From: Morella rubra
Taxonomy: Eukaryota; Streptophyta; Magnoliopsida; Fagales; Myricaceae
Length of the DNA: 64,000 bases
Assembly: GCA_003952965.2 (NCBI GenBank)
Contig: CM025849.1
Location: forward strand, 13,370,334-13,434,333
Direction: 5' to 3'
Below are positions 1 to 11,842 of the stretch, piece by piece (position 1 is the stretch's first letter; every line of letters starts with the position of its first letter). The notes under the pieces were generated by a model, which did no database searches, was not told the DNA's origin, and saw only the letters and a list, made by a program, of their open reading frames with translations. The translations under genes were made by a program, and so were the position numbers.

Positions 1-1579
1 ATATAAATAACTGCCAATCACTAAAACTTTGTCTTATATTGATATATAAGTAGTTACTTTGATACTTGCCACAAGTATATCATTTATTTTAACTAGGTAA
101 ACTTTGTGTATAAACTAAAAAAAAATTCAAAATAATGGGAAACGTCAAATTTCTTTCCAAAAGTATTAGATAAATGTCATTAATTTAGAGTCCAAATTAA
201 CAAGTTAAGGTAGCCCTAGAATGACAAGCAGAAGAAGTAGCGAAGGTAGCCCTACCCTTTTTAGCTTAGAGCGGTGCTAGAGGGCAAGAGAGATGATTGA
301 GCACATACTAATTTATCGCATTGAATAAAGAAAGTACCGTATTAAGGAAAGAAAAATAATGAATTTCAATAATATGGGGGTGCAATATGATGAAATAGAT
401 AGTGTTAACTCAAAATGATATCGGCACAATTTTTTAGTACCCAATAGTGGAATTTTCCTTTAAATCACAAACCTTGCTCTTATAATTATTTGTTACTTCT
501 TTCCATGAAATTTATTTTTCATATTATTTCATGATTTTATCTTAAAATTTATAAGCTGAGACCTTAAGTTGTTTTGAAGTAGCAACGTCCATATGTTTTG
601 GTTTTTTGGGGCAAACGGACGCATGATGATTGAAATTCACACATTTTAATTTGGCCTTGAATGTCTTCTTTATTTTGGTAACGAGATCATGCACCAGTCT
701 TGTGCCCCGTCAAGGACAGAACCTCAAATGCCTTTTTCTAAATCCTTTTCAATTCATCGATCTTTTAACTTTTTGACTGGGCGTTTTGGTAGCTAAACTA
801 AAAGTGAATCAAGTGAGAAATAATAGGTTAACTCGAAAGTCATTTACTTGGAAAATGTGTACCAAACGTCAGAATAAAGATTAATGTTTTTGAATGTGAT
901 CTTTTCATATAACAGCAGCTAAACCAAAGTGACAGCTCAACTAAGAGACATTAGTTAGACCAAAAGTCACTGAACTCAAAATGTCTTCCAAAACTATTAG
1001 AACATTGTGGCCGGCCGCTAGGCAGCAGAGGCAGGTGCCTAAGGCCCCAAAGTAGAGAAGGCCCCTAAATATATATCTTCTCGCACTTCTAAACGGGAAA
1101 AAAAATACATATAGAAGAAAATTAAAAAAAAAAAAAAAAAGCTTCACTTCAAATTAGACTTTTCTTTCCTAAAGTTTGAAGTAAATGAGTTAACCACTAT
1201 AAATTTCTTGATTTATACACACACAAAAGGAAATGCCATGTACATATATCTTTAAGTAAATAAACGAAATGATTAAAAAAAAGGTAAATAAACGAATTAA
1301 AGGAAAGAGACACTTGGAGGAGTTACAAAAAGACATTTGAAACTCTGAAAGGATTTAAAAAACATTTATGATTTAGAAAGTAAGGAGAACGAATTTTAAA
1401 CAAATAATTTATATGCTATATTTAACATATTAACTTATTGTATTTATTGTTGGAACTAAAAATATTTCATTCCTAAGTTTCTGCCTCAGGCCTCTATTTA
1501 TATTGAGCCATTTACTTGAACGCAACACATTAAAGAACTTGGTACTGAGTTATATATCCTTCTGAGTTCAAGGAAATCC

Positions 1580-1629
1580 AAGGCTACGAAATGTATTAGA
1601 AATCTTATGGTGGTAATCATGGTGTTGGT
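1580..1629 (+). pseudogene. 5' fragment of the eight-cysteine secreted protein gene (copy A1)
   Basis: The bases match the first ~50 nt of the small secreted-protein gene found complete at 43,600-44,019. The ancestral initiator ATG, present in copies at 4,190 and 26,151, is AAG here. Homology stops abruptly at the end of the signal-peptide region, where sequence resembling a Copia LTR begins. The identical junction occurs at 22,328, so the truncation preceded the duplication of copies A and B. It cannot encode a functional product. Confidence 0.75.
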
Positions 1630-2098
1630 TCAACACTTTGTAGTTGAGAGAGAGTGATTTTATTGTTTACTTATTGTGAGAGTTGTTCATCGAAAGATCA
1701 AGGAGTTTGGAGAGATGATTTTTCTCAAACTCGATTTGGAGTTTTGAGAGAGGATATCTCAAGCTCGGTTGGTACTTATAAGATTTTCTAAACCCGGAAG
1801 CTAGAGATACATTATTTGAAAAATAGTGGAGAAACCATCAACGCTTGGAAAAAAGTTTGAGGGGTAGATGCAAGCAGGGACCAAACAACTTAAAAATCTT
1901 TATGTTTGCTTCTCTATCTCTCTTTTACACTCAGCATTAATAATTTTATTTTTATATTATTGTATATTTCATTTGCTAAGCTGGCTATTGTATTGATTTT
2001 CAAGCAAATGCAAATTCAGAATATATTTTTCTAAAAAAATTTAAAACTCAATTCATCTCCTCTCTTGCGTTGCCTTAATTGTAGAATTTACTGTTGTG
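1629..2098 (+). repeat. Copia-type (SIRE/Maximus-like) LTR fragment
   Basis: The tract runs through a region resembling the R-U5 part of plant Copia LTRs. It has the run 'GTAGATGCAAGCAGG' followed by 'ACCAAACAACTTAAAAATC', a pyrimidine-rich stretch, and a tail resembling the usual 'CAATTCATCTCCTCTCTTG' end. It is repeated at 22,328-22,797, and partial relatives lie at about 14,270-14,560 and 17,150-17,290. The family assignment rests on remembered LTR texture rather than a database match. No coding region accompanies it. Confidence 0.5.
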
Positions 2099-2480
2099 AT
2101 TGTCACGTCCCGAATGTTAGTCCGAAGGGGACTAATAATAGTCGCGACCATTGGCCATGACAAGGGCTCCAGCACACTTAACTTAACTTGCAGCGGGAAT
2201 TTTTTTTTCCGGAGTTCATTATAAAGACAATAGAAGATAAATATGAAGATTTTTAAGATTTTTTCCTTGTGTCCATCAGAGTACAAAACACTGTGACTAA
2301 TGTTATGAGACAGCAGAAGGATGAAAGGAAGTATCAAAACTTGATATTATTAATTTACATTAGTCATAATTCCCTTCTTCACCTATTGTCTCCTGGTATC
2401 CCATCTTAGATTGGATTCAACTGTGAAGACTATAGAGTGAGCAGCTAATAAATCCCATCTTTTATATATATATGGCCTCA
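2099..2480. repeat. LTR-like fragment starting TGTCACGTCCCG
   Basis: The stretch starts 'TGTCACGTCCCGAATG', a style common at the ends of plant Gypsy LTRs and also seen at 7,882. It is duplicated at 22,800-23,170. No coding potential, primer-binding site or polypurine tract could be identified. Confidence 0.35.
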
Positions 2481-2989
2481 AATCTTTTTTTTTCCTTTTT
2501 TTTTTTTTTTTGGTAACATAGAGAAATCTGTACTCTATTTGTGCCCATCCAGGAGAGAACTTCAAATGCCTTTTCTGAATCCAATTTACTACACTTTTCA
2601 ATTCATCTTTTAACTTTTTGAATGGGCGCTTTCGTAGTTAAACTAAAACTGAATCATCTAGAAACACTCGGTTAACCTACAAGTCATTTTCCTGGAAAAT
2701 GTCTTCCAAATGTCAAAATTAAGGCTCCATTTGTTTTACCGTATTTTATTTTATGTAAAGTACTTTTCACATACTTTCAACTGTTTGGAGAGCTTCGTAA
2801 AATATGGTCAACCAAAACTTAATTCGGTCAATCGTAAGACACAACTCCACTTTCTTAAAAGTGATTTACTTTCTCAAACTAGTGAATCTTTTTTCTATAC
2901 CTGTCTTTTTCTGTCTTAGGGTGGCCACCACGACTGACCTCCCGACTCGAAACCGACCCAACTCAACTTGAATAGTCGGGGTCGAGTTG

Positions 2990-3315
2990 AGGTTGGTTTT
3001 GAAACATAAACCGAGAAAAATCAAGTTCATATTCGGGTCTTTAACTTAAACAAAACATTCAAAGGAACCAACCCCAACTGTTTTAGCTTTTTTCGGGTCG
3101 GGGTCTGGTTTTGAAACATAAATCTAAGAAAAATTAGGCTCTTGTTTTGGTCTCTAACTCAAACCACAACATTCAATGGAACCCAACCCCGGTGGTATTA
3201 ACTTTTTTCAATTTTGAAACATGAACCCAATAAAAATCAAATTTACATGTTCGGATCTCTAACCCGAAATCAAGCATTCAAAGAACCCGACCCCTATGAT
3301 TTTAGCTTTTTTCGT
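2990..3315. repeat. Three-unit imperfect tandem repeat (~105-115 bp)
   Basis: Three diverged units begin near 2,996, 3,109 and 3,211, each opening with a variant of 'TTTTGAAACATAAA' and ending near 'TTAGCTTTTTTC'. The flanks are rich in CCCGAC and GGGTCG words typical of hAT-like non-autonomous elements. The same array occurs at 24,928-25,255. It is non-coding. Confidence 0.6.
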
Positions 3316-4104
3316 GGTCAGATTGCAAACTTCTCACCCCAATTGCCTCGGGTTCGGGTCGGGGTGGTTGAAACCTAACCTCAAACCCGATTTGGATAGA
3401 TCTCTCTCTCTCACTCGACAGTCCCCTCTCTCCCTATCTCACTCTTATGAAGTCTCTCAGTTCTCGCATCTTTGTCATGGTCGGTTCCATTTAAAACTAA
3501 GATTAAAGTTTTTGAATGGGCGCTATCATATAATAATAACTAAACTAAAAGTGAGTCAATTGAGAAACTAGGTTAAACCCAAAATTGCGTGTTCCAAAAG
3601 TCAGAATAAAGATTAAAGTTTTTGAATGTGTACTTTTCATATAAAAGCAGCTAAACCAAAGTGACAGCTCAACTAAGAGACATTAGTTACACCAAAATTC
3701 ACTTAACTGAAAATGTCTTCCAAAACTCTAAAATATTGTTGCCGGCCACCCGCTAGGTAGCAGAGGCAGGTGCCTAAGGCCCCAAAGTAAAGAAGGCCCC
3801 GTAATACATATCTTCTCGCAGTTCTCAAAGGCAATGACAAGTACATATCTTTAAGTAAATAAACGAATGATTAAAAAAAAAAGTAAATAAACGAATTAAA
3901 GGAAAAGGACACTTGAGGGACTAACAACAAAAGACATTTGAAACTCTGAAAGGTTTTAAAAACATTTATGATTTAGAAAGTAATTAAGGAGAACGAATTT
4001 TAAACAAATAATTTAATATGCTATATTTAACATGTTAATTTATTGTATTAATTGTTGGAACTAAAAATATTTCATTCCTAGCTAGGTTTCTGCCTCTAGG
4101 CCTC

Positions 4105-4112
4105 TATTTATA
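4105..4112 (+). promoter_or_regulatory. TATA box of peptide-gene copy A2
   Basis: TATTTATA lies 85 bp upstream of the ATG. It is conserved in sequence and approximate position at 26,066 and 43,480, so it is the best TATA candidate for the family. Confidence 0.5.
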
Positions 4113-4189
4113 TTGAGCCATTTACTTGAACGCAACACATTAAAGAACTTGGTACTGAGTTATATATCTTTCTGAGTTCAAGGAAATCC

Positions 4190-4624
4190 ATGGCTACGAA
4201 ATGTATTAGAAAACTTATGGTGGCGATCATGGTGTTGGTTATCCTGATGATCATGTTCCTCTGAGTTGCAGGCTAATTATGTCGCCCCGGCCTCTTTCGA
4301 TCCGTCGTCTTCATCTCTGACCCGGCTCCCACATTCCTTTACATTTGATAATGTTAAGAGATCATTTTATGATTGCATTACAAACCAGGTGGCAAGTTGT
4401 AAAGGTTTGCGCAAGAGATGGCTGAAGATATTTCGGAATATTGATTACAATATATGCGTTATTGATAGCTTTCGCACTGCCTAGTGTATGCACCTGTGCT
4501 TGATGATCCAGCGTATCATGCTGCTCATTGGTGTCTACATGCTTGCGTGAAAAAGAAATTTACCAGCCGTTATGCACCTTGTTTGTTCAAGTGCTATAGA
4601 GAGCATATTATCAAGTTGCATTGA
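4190..4624 (+). pseudogene. Eight-cysteine secreted protein gene, frameshifted copy A2
   Basis: This is a nearly full-length relative of the open gene at 43,600-44,019. The initiator ATG and hydrophobic signal-peptide region are intact. One extra base relative to copy C, near 4,260, brings a stop codon at once after the hydrophobic stretch. A second single-base loss near 4,473 breaks the frame again between the fourth and fifth cysteine regions. A three-base deletion lies just before the sixth cysteine. Most cysteine codons are still recognisable in the broken frames. The copy at 26,151 shares neither frameshift, so these breaks arose after the A/B duplication or are assembly errors. Confidence 0.75.
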
Positions 4625-5679
4625 GCGATGTTTCCACCATCAGCTCGAGCTTAGATTGGGTAAAGATTTCCTAATTAGTATGCTTCCTCTCTTTTTTTCT
4701 TTTATCGAAATAAATATTTGTGGGTTCAATAATTTTTCATCCATCAAATTATTAGGGTACTACTGACACGTTATACTGCAAATTATCAAGTTCTTTTCAT
4801 TTCACTCCTCAACTATCCATCTTATACGTTTTGTAGTACCGCCATTGACTTCAATAAAAATGGATATTTTTGCTTCGTAAAATGATGATTTTATCTCAAC
4901 AATTTTTTTATCATGATATTTTTGTGGGTGGGAAATATATAGTTATTGCACTAATAAAAATATTAATTTTCATTCTTATTAAGTGTGAATGGTGCAAAAT
5001 ATACAAGACTGATAGTTGGGAGATAAAATCTAACGAAATTGATAGTTCAAGATAAAAAGTCTCAAAATTCTAATGGTTGATGGACAAAAATTGTATTTTT
5101 TTTTTCCTATGTTAATTTGTTTGTTCTCTTCTAAACTGCAAAAGAATCATTAACGAAAAGAATAGTTGAATTGGGTAAGTATTTGACCTTTTCTTTTTAA
5201 CATTGTTTGTAGGTAACAAATAAGGTTCGTTTTGACCAGAAATGAAGTGTCAAAGATTGTTTCCTCTGCTTTGTTTGTTGAGCTACAAACACTACTTGAT
5301 AAATTTCAGCGGTACGTTGTGCTTTTGCATTCAACTGGAGGCATCTTCGGAAGGTAGAAAAGTGGAATTACTTGATAGCAATTTCAGTGGTCACTTCTTT
5401 GGAATCTTGATGTTTTGAATTGTAAAATAAGATTATAATTTTGTAATACTTTGAAACTTGATTTGGATATAAATATGGAATTTATTCCTATGTGATCTTG
5501 ATTGGATCAATACAAATTAGGATGTTGAATCTTACATGACTTGTTTTTTTTTATAGAAGGTTTAGAAAATATATATAATTATTCAGATCAAGCATTCAAA
5601 TAAATACTTGATGTTGATACTGTGTAGTATATATACTATAAAATGTTATATGTGCATGTAGTATTTAGTGCTGTTCATT

Positions 5680-6210
5680 GGTGTAGAAAGACGGTAACCG
5701 TCGGCAGTAGCGGGATTGGTGCGCGACTTTGCCATGGGGCGGTGACACAAGCGGTACCCGTGGCCGTGATGCTAAAACTGTTTTGTTTTTTTTATTATTA
5801 CTTTATCATATACAAAACGACGTAATAAGAAACATCTTTGTTTTGGTTGGGAGGATTGACGTTTTGAAGTTGTTTTTTTAAAAAAAAAAAAACCTGTCAA
5901 GTCCCTTCTTATTCTTCCCGACCTTGATTCTCGACTCTCTCTCTCTTGATCGACGTTTGGCCCATTGCAACGGTGATTATTGCCACTACGTCAAAACCGA
6001 TGCCGCCCATAGTCGGCCGAAGGCGATTCCTGATTTGAAGAAACCGTACGGGGGAGTGGCCGTGCCGGCTGGGGCACAAACCCCCACCGGCACTACCCAT
6101 GTTCATACTCACTTTGATGTAGTTCATATGTTCTTACAAGTGCCAGGGGTGCATATTTCAGAAAAGGACTTTTTGCACAAAATTCAATCCTCCAATCCAA
6201 CACTTTAAAC
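5680..6210. other. GC-richer tract conserved 3' of all three peptide-gene copies
   Basis: A stretch starting 'GTAGAAAGACGGTAACCG' is much richer in G+C than its surroundings. It recurs at about 27,795-28,290 and, more diverged, at about 45,155-45,700. A CT-rich segment and a short open frame on each strand are present, but frame conservation between copies is poor. It may be a piece of another gene or a non-autonomous transposon that travelled with the unit. I do not recognise a product. Confidence 0.4.
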
Positions 6211-6590
6211 TATAACCTAGCCAGTAGGGCTGTAGCCCAATTTGTACCACCCATTGTTCACTTTTCTCAAAGTCAGAAGTTTGAGAGTGAATATAAGTTG
6301 AAATTGCTTGTGAAAGTAAAACCTGATCTTCGGCCTAGTGGACGGCCTGAGAATCTTTGGTGGCCTTGCTGGTGCTGTGGTGACGGGCTTGCCCTTTAGA
6401 CAATAGCTTTGGTTCAAACCGAATATTCTGTAGCGGGATGAGCTCCTATAGTAGCCATGCCCAGAGAGGGTTGCTAGGCTGGTCACCTCCTTTCCCCCTT
6501 TTGCTTAGAAAAAAAAACTAAATAACCTAAGTATGTTTCCAAACAGCCTCGTATTTTATCCCTCTTTAGAGCCCCTTCGTATTCTCATTT

Positions 6591-7331
6591 GTAAGGGTGA
6601 GTATCAGAATGGATAAAACCCGAATGACCCATTCCGATTCGATACTCACAGGAACTCTTATTTTCATTATGGTTCAATTTCGGAAAATTACCAGAATGGA
6701 ATTGGAATTTCTAAAAACAGAATTCGAAATTCTGACTAGAGAGGAGAGAAGAGATAGAGACAGAGAGAGAGAGAGGAGAGAGAGAGAGGATTTCTAGAAT
6801 GGAACTGGAATTTCCAACAAGAGACAGATAGATAAAGAGAGACAGAGAAAGAGAGGGAGAGAGAGGAGAGAGAGACAAAGAGAGATAGAGAGAGTGAGTG
6901 AAAGGCGACACTGCAACTATGCAATAAGAGGCTGGGGGGCCTAGGGCGGTTGTCTTCACGGCAAAATAGAATAATCGTTCAAGTGACCTGGGAGAGAGAG
7001 ATGAAATAAATGTATACTCATAGTGCTTCTCCTCTGCTCAGCAGTAACAGCCAAATCGAAAGTTATGACATCCAAGATGAAGACTGTATTCAACAGCAAC
7101 TTAGAAGCCATGGGTTTGCAACTTCACAATCTAACCAGGTCTTCCTCTCTATCTCTCCTTCTCTAATATACAAGAAACCTCTGTGGGTATTAAGCATCGG
7201 TGGCTGGTGAGACGATTTACCAAGAGAAAATGACCTGGAATGTTTTTTTTTTCTTTTAAAAAAAAAATACCGAAACTAGAAACCGGTGCCGGAATTTCGG
7301 TAATCACCGGAATAATTCTCACCCTTCGTCA
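6591..7331. mobile_element. hAT-like non-autonomous insertion
   Basis: The segment is absent from copies B and C, which read straight through 'TTCTCATTTG'. Its ends are inverted: AAGGGTGAG on the left and CTCACCCTT on the right. Similar flanking words (TCATTTGT and TCATTTAA) may be a decayed 8-bp target duplication. Inner sequence has the CCGGAATT style of hAT elements and a long GA-rich low-complexity run at about 6,740-6,900. No transposase is present. Confidence 0.6.
7010..7138 (+). other. Exon-like open stretch inside the hAT-like element
   Basis: An ATG opens about 43 codons, rich in Ser, Gln, Asp and Glu, that end at an 'ACCAG' followed by GT, like a splice donor. Base composition and codon look differ from the surrounding AT-rich and GA-rich sequence, which suggests a captured first exon. 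I do not recognise the protein, and it could be chance. Confidence 0.25.
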
Positions 7332-7881
7332 TTTAAGCAAGTTGGGTATGGTTGGCTCGGGCGAAGAACACGTTTTAAGCCTGTCAAGGGCACCTCCAGC
7401 CCAAAAATGAAAGCTCAGTAAATTCCGACCCCTAAGAAGAATTGAGTTTTCCCACCGTCCAAAAATATAGGACAACAAATTTTTTTTCTTTTCTTTATTA
7501 AACAAAATAATCCACATCAGCAAAATGAAAAACCAATTTTTTTTATATATATTTTCTCCTTGCTAAGGCCAACGTCCCCTAAATCCTTAGATTTTTTTTT
7601 TTTATACCTTAAATTGAAAGCCCTCCTCAATATTATTTTTCTTTTTCTTACTTTTTCGCAATTCTCCCGAAATATTCTAATGACTTTTCTACATTCTCAT
7701 TGGACTTGCATAACGGGAAGGCAAATGCCGTAATAAAAAGAGATCGCCCGCAAGGTGCCACCACTAAATCCCGATTTCTAAGTAGCTTATTCGTTGTCCT
7801 AAGTTATAGTATTATGTCTTACTTATAAAGTGATTACATGAATTGTACATTTTTTAATTAATTTAATTTTTTTAATTATTT
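7332..7881. other. Copy A sequence without a gene
   Basis: This continues the duplicated unit and matches about 45,840-46,200 of copy C and, in its last part, 28,440-28,600 of copy B. It is AT-rich and I see no gene. Confidence 0.6.
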
Positions 7882-10800
7882 TGTCACGCCCGGTACTTGT
7901 ACTTACCCCTAAGCTCATGTATAGTAATCGCATGCACACAAGCGCGGGGATTACAGTCTGCAAGAATCTCCTAGGTTCACTTAAATGCCCTTAAATTTAA
8001 TTAACGGAAGACTTACAAATAAAATTATTACGTTTTAAGAAGAAAATCATTGAAAATTGATTTATGGATTAAGTGTTGCTAACAATTTAAAAGCCTTAAG
8101 TATCATTCGCAAAATCGTATGAAGGATCATATTGAGGTAGTTGGCATTCGTTTAGTAAATCTTTTTAAACATTTGGATTAAAACTGATTGGCAACCTAAA
8201 TAGAATAATGTGAAATGAAAGGAAATAATTAGACATAGAAAAGAAAATAATAAAGCTTTCCTTTACTAACACAATTTTGGAAAATGTGTCCTTCATGAGG
8301 ACTACAAAAGAATAGGCATATAAGATACAAAAAATGTGAGCTTCTTAAAGCTCACCTAGCCTATATAACTGTGTTTCAAACGATCAAAATACAAGTTTTT
8401 GAAACACCCATTAAAAGGAAAATAACTGAAAAACTACAAGACAACCCCTAGCACTACTCTTCATCCTCGGTATCCGAGGTAAGATCAATTATGCCGTCGA
8501 CCAGCGTACTCTGACTCCCTTTTACCGGCTGGACCAGGGGAGATGAATATGGAACAATAGGCTCTGATAGAGCATCCACCAAGCCGAAGTCTTCAAGGCC
8601 AGGTAGAGAAAAGTCCCTTAGGTACCAGAAGGGGCTCGTGCTCCATTGTTACCTCAAAATCATCCAAGATCCAAACTCAGATCTTCAAAATCACTACATA
8701 TGGATCCACGTCAAGAATCTCTTGAGCGTCACAAAGTTTCATCGTCCTGTTTTAACAATTAATAGGCAAATAAGAAAAAAAAAGTAAAAGAAGTGAGTCG
8801 TACAGACTCAGTACGATTGAGGAGAAAGCATACTATGCATATATACACATTCACTATGCACTGAAACAATAAACATAAAGACGATAAACCATTACAATAA
8901 CTGCGAGGTAATAAATGCAATGACCATGTATGCACTTTGCTCATTATAGGGGTTCTTGAGGCATTCCCAGTGTCTGCTCTGTCCACTCCCAAAATTGAGT
9001 TGTGTGTCCTTCCTCTCCTCGTGGGACTTCTCTCGTGCCACCTGCACCAAGAATCTATTGATGTAAAATACCCTATAGGGAGCCCACCCACTCTCTATAG
9101 TGGGGGTTGTACTCTCCCAAGTGTCTGGTACCGTCACCCTTACTTCGAGAATCACCTCGTAGTTTCGGGTGTGTATTTTCTCAATTGTTTTCCCTCTCTT
9201 GACATAAATGCAAATGATGCTCAAATATGCACAAGTGAAATTTAAGCATTCATTGTAATAACTTTAAAGAACTTAATCGACAGAATACCAACATCACTTA
9301 TCTTGATTATATGCAATTCGCCAAAATATCCATTTCTATATCAATCTCAATAGTTGTAATTAATATCCCTTTTTTCTTTTATTAGACTTATTTTATTCAA
9401 TAATCATGGAAGAAATTAATATTTATTATCCCTTCATTAAAGTGCATGGGTTTGGGCCACTTGGGCCCTATTGGACCATTTTGGGTCTGTCCCTAAGGCC
9501 TACTGAGTTCATATTGGGCCTAAAGTCCATTTAGGCCTCTTAACGGCTTTGTGATTTGAGATTTCAAATTTTGGGGGGGTTTATTGGGCCTATGGGCAGT
9601 CATTTTTGGCATTTTTGAGGCCTAAGCTAGGCTCTTTAGGGTCATTTTATGACCGGCTCCCTGAATCTTAAAGACCCAAAGACTCCTCTCCTTTTGACAA
9701 GGATTTTGAATCACACACTTGCTCATGCATAATCTTCTTATCACATGTTTGACAACCAAAATCTTTAAATTTTTCAATCATCCCTATATAAACTCCCAAG
9801 CCTTAAATTCTTTTACAGCGGTCTTACACCGCTATATGTATGATGAACAAAATTTGACAGTTATGACCCTAGTTAAATACACTGTAAAATTGTCAAATCG
9901 ACCCCAACGGCTTAGATGTGGACGTCCAAAATAGGCATTTTTTGGTCCAAGAGATAGACTTCCAATTTCATATTTTTGTTTATTCTTGCTGATTCCTTTA
10001 GTGAGGTTTCACTAAAGAAGAAGCTTAGAGAGAGACGTGAGCCCTAAGTTACTTGTAAGGTTCTCTTAGCTTGTACACTATTTGGAAGATATCTGGAAAG
10101 TTTTGTACAAAAATTTTAAGGGAATCTTTAGGGTCATTTTGGACAATGACCACTTTTGTGTTAAAAACCTAACTAAAGCCCTTGCAAGTTATGGATCTCG
10201 CACTTAAATGCTTTTTATCAATGATCTACCCATCATACTCATGTGAAGTCACAGTACACATAATGCAAGAGATTAGAAAGGAAAAATGAAAGCAAACAAT
10301 AATTATTTACACAATCCATACATAAACATTCATTTTATGTCATTTTCAAGCTTGTAAGTGTCAAAATTCATCCTTGAGCTCTTAGGCTCCCTTCTATGTC
10401 CTTGCCTTGTCATCTTTTCATCAAAAACTCATGCTTGCCATTCGGCCATCATCAAGGTTTCCATTTTGCGTCATTTTACATCAAGTACATGAAACATACA
10501 TCATCAAGCAAGGGATTACACATTTAATACATCCAGCAACTTCAGTGGCCAAACTGTGGCCTCCCATTCTCTAAAATCAATATTTTAGCCACTGATATGG
10601 CCTACAACACAACCCAATATCCTTTTGAACAAACAAAGTTTACACAGCAACCTTTTCTTGAAAAAGTATCAAGGAAAACCAAGTGATTTCTACATGCAAT
10701 CATTCCTAGTATAAGACCTCATGTTAGAACTTAGGTTTATGCTTATTTTTCTTGCATCCAATGACTAAAACATGATCTTGATTCAAACAGCAAGCATGAA

Positions 10801-11842
10801 CAAACAAAAATTATTTTTTCCCAACTCAAAATGGAGGAAAATCTACCCTTACCTCTTCTAGATTTTCCCCTCTTTTTTCTTCTTCCTCTTCTCTTTTCTT
10901 GGTCAGATTCTCCTCCTCTTTCTCCCCTTTTTTCTCTTCTTTTTCTCTTCTTTTTCCTTCTCTTTCTGTCCTCTCTTCTCCTTCTCTCTCTCTCTTTCTC
11001 TCTCTAGGACTCACGGCAATGGCCCTTGCCGTGAGCCACTTTCACTTAAATGTATTCCATTTTTTTTGTCTTTTTCTTGTTAATGATAACCTACTCCTAG
11101 GGGCATGCTAAATTAATTAGGAGTGCAATCATTTGGTGGAGTTAACTAGCACAAGTAACCTTCACAATTTGGTAGCCACTTTTTGGTAAGAGAATTGTTT
11201 ACACTTGGCAAAAAAGTGAGATTTTGTCTCCTAAGAGAAGATTTGGCATTAAAGGGACCGGCCATGGTCGGTGGGGGTTGGGTTTAACTGGCTACATGGG
11301 CCTCCAAGGCCTTGTGGGCTTCGGCCCAACTTGGTTTCCACGACCAAGTTCAATTCTCAAAAACCCCAAGTCCAATACAAGTGATTATGAAAAAATTAAG
11401 GGACTTTAACAACTAAACTTATCTAATCAAGTACATGGAATAATTAAAATTATTTTAGGTATAAAAGCATATTAAAGCATAGGTTGAAAAATCAAATATT
11501 TGACACAAGGAAATTGCATAGAGAAATTCGGCTATAAGAAAGAAATTAACCAATTAAATTTAAAGAGCTAGAGAAATTTAATCAAGTCAAATTATTCAAG
11601 TTAAATGCATGTAGTTAAAATAAAAAAGGTAATATCAATTCAAAGATCAAAATCAAAGAGAACAATCACATGCTTAAAACTACAAGCAATTAATTAAATT
11701 GTAAATACTACTTAAAGCACTATTAGCATGAATTTAGGCAAAAGAAAAATATCAACGGAAATAAGCCAAAATTATCAAAAAATCAAAGGAAAAATTTGTC
11801 ATTAGGGTCTCAAAAGAAGTTCAAAATGTGAGGGGTGTCACA
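7882..11842. mobile_element. 3.96-kb LTR-like insertion (possible solo LTR)
   Basis: Copies B (near 28,610) and C (near 46,200) lack this block, so it is an insertion into copy A. It starts TGTCACGCCCGG and ends GGGGTGTCACA, giving TG..CA ends like a plant LTR. The 5-bp flanks (ATTTT and TGTCT) do not match. I find no gag or pol reading frame. Inner sequence includes GGGCC-rich and CT-rich stretches and only short ORFs. A large solo LTR of Gypsy/Ogre style, with its flanks changed by recombination or mutation, is the best reading. A different insertion type cannot be excluded. Confidence 0.5.

Larger units (their letters stand above)
1..2480. repeat. Duplication copy A, first unit
   Basis: This stretch matches 17,436-23,170 almost base for base: position 1 pairs with 17,436 and the match runs without visible gaps to about 650. 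It resumes at 716 paired with 21,360, because copy B carries a 3.3-kb insertion there. The unit holds an AT-rich upstream region, a truncated eight-cysteine peptide gene start near 1,580 and an LTR fragment. The window begins inside the duplicated block, so its left boundary is not visible. I see no complete gene here; the short ORFs are spurious. Confidence 0.85.
2480..6590. repeat. Duplication copy A, second unit
   Basis: This is a second, diverged run of the same gene unit: a shared upstream block, then a peptide-gene copy, then its 3' region. From about 2,660 to 6,250 it matches 24,600-28,330 closely. It lacks the two MITEs found before that point in copy B. Outside the pseudogene at 4,190-4,624 I see no gene. 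Confidence 0.8.

Noticed and set aside
4190-4624. Copy A2 as an intron-containing active gene
   Set aside because: The TTGCAG near the first break resembles an acceptor, but no donor fits and a second frameshift follows.
6711-6959. Ser/Leu-rich minus-strand ORFs
   Set aside because: Translation of the GA-rich low-complexity run.
8759-9245. Overlapping ~110-codon ORFs on both strands
   Set aside because: Inside the LTR-like insertion, no retroelement or host domain recognised; equal-length frames on both strands suggest chance.
10826-11111. Lys/Glu-rich and Ser/Phe-rich ORFs on both strands
   Set aside because: Translation of a CT/GA-rich tract within the LTR-like block.
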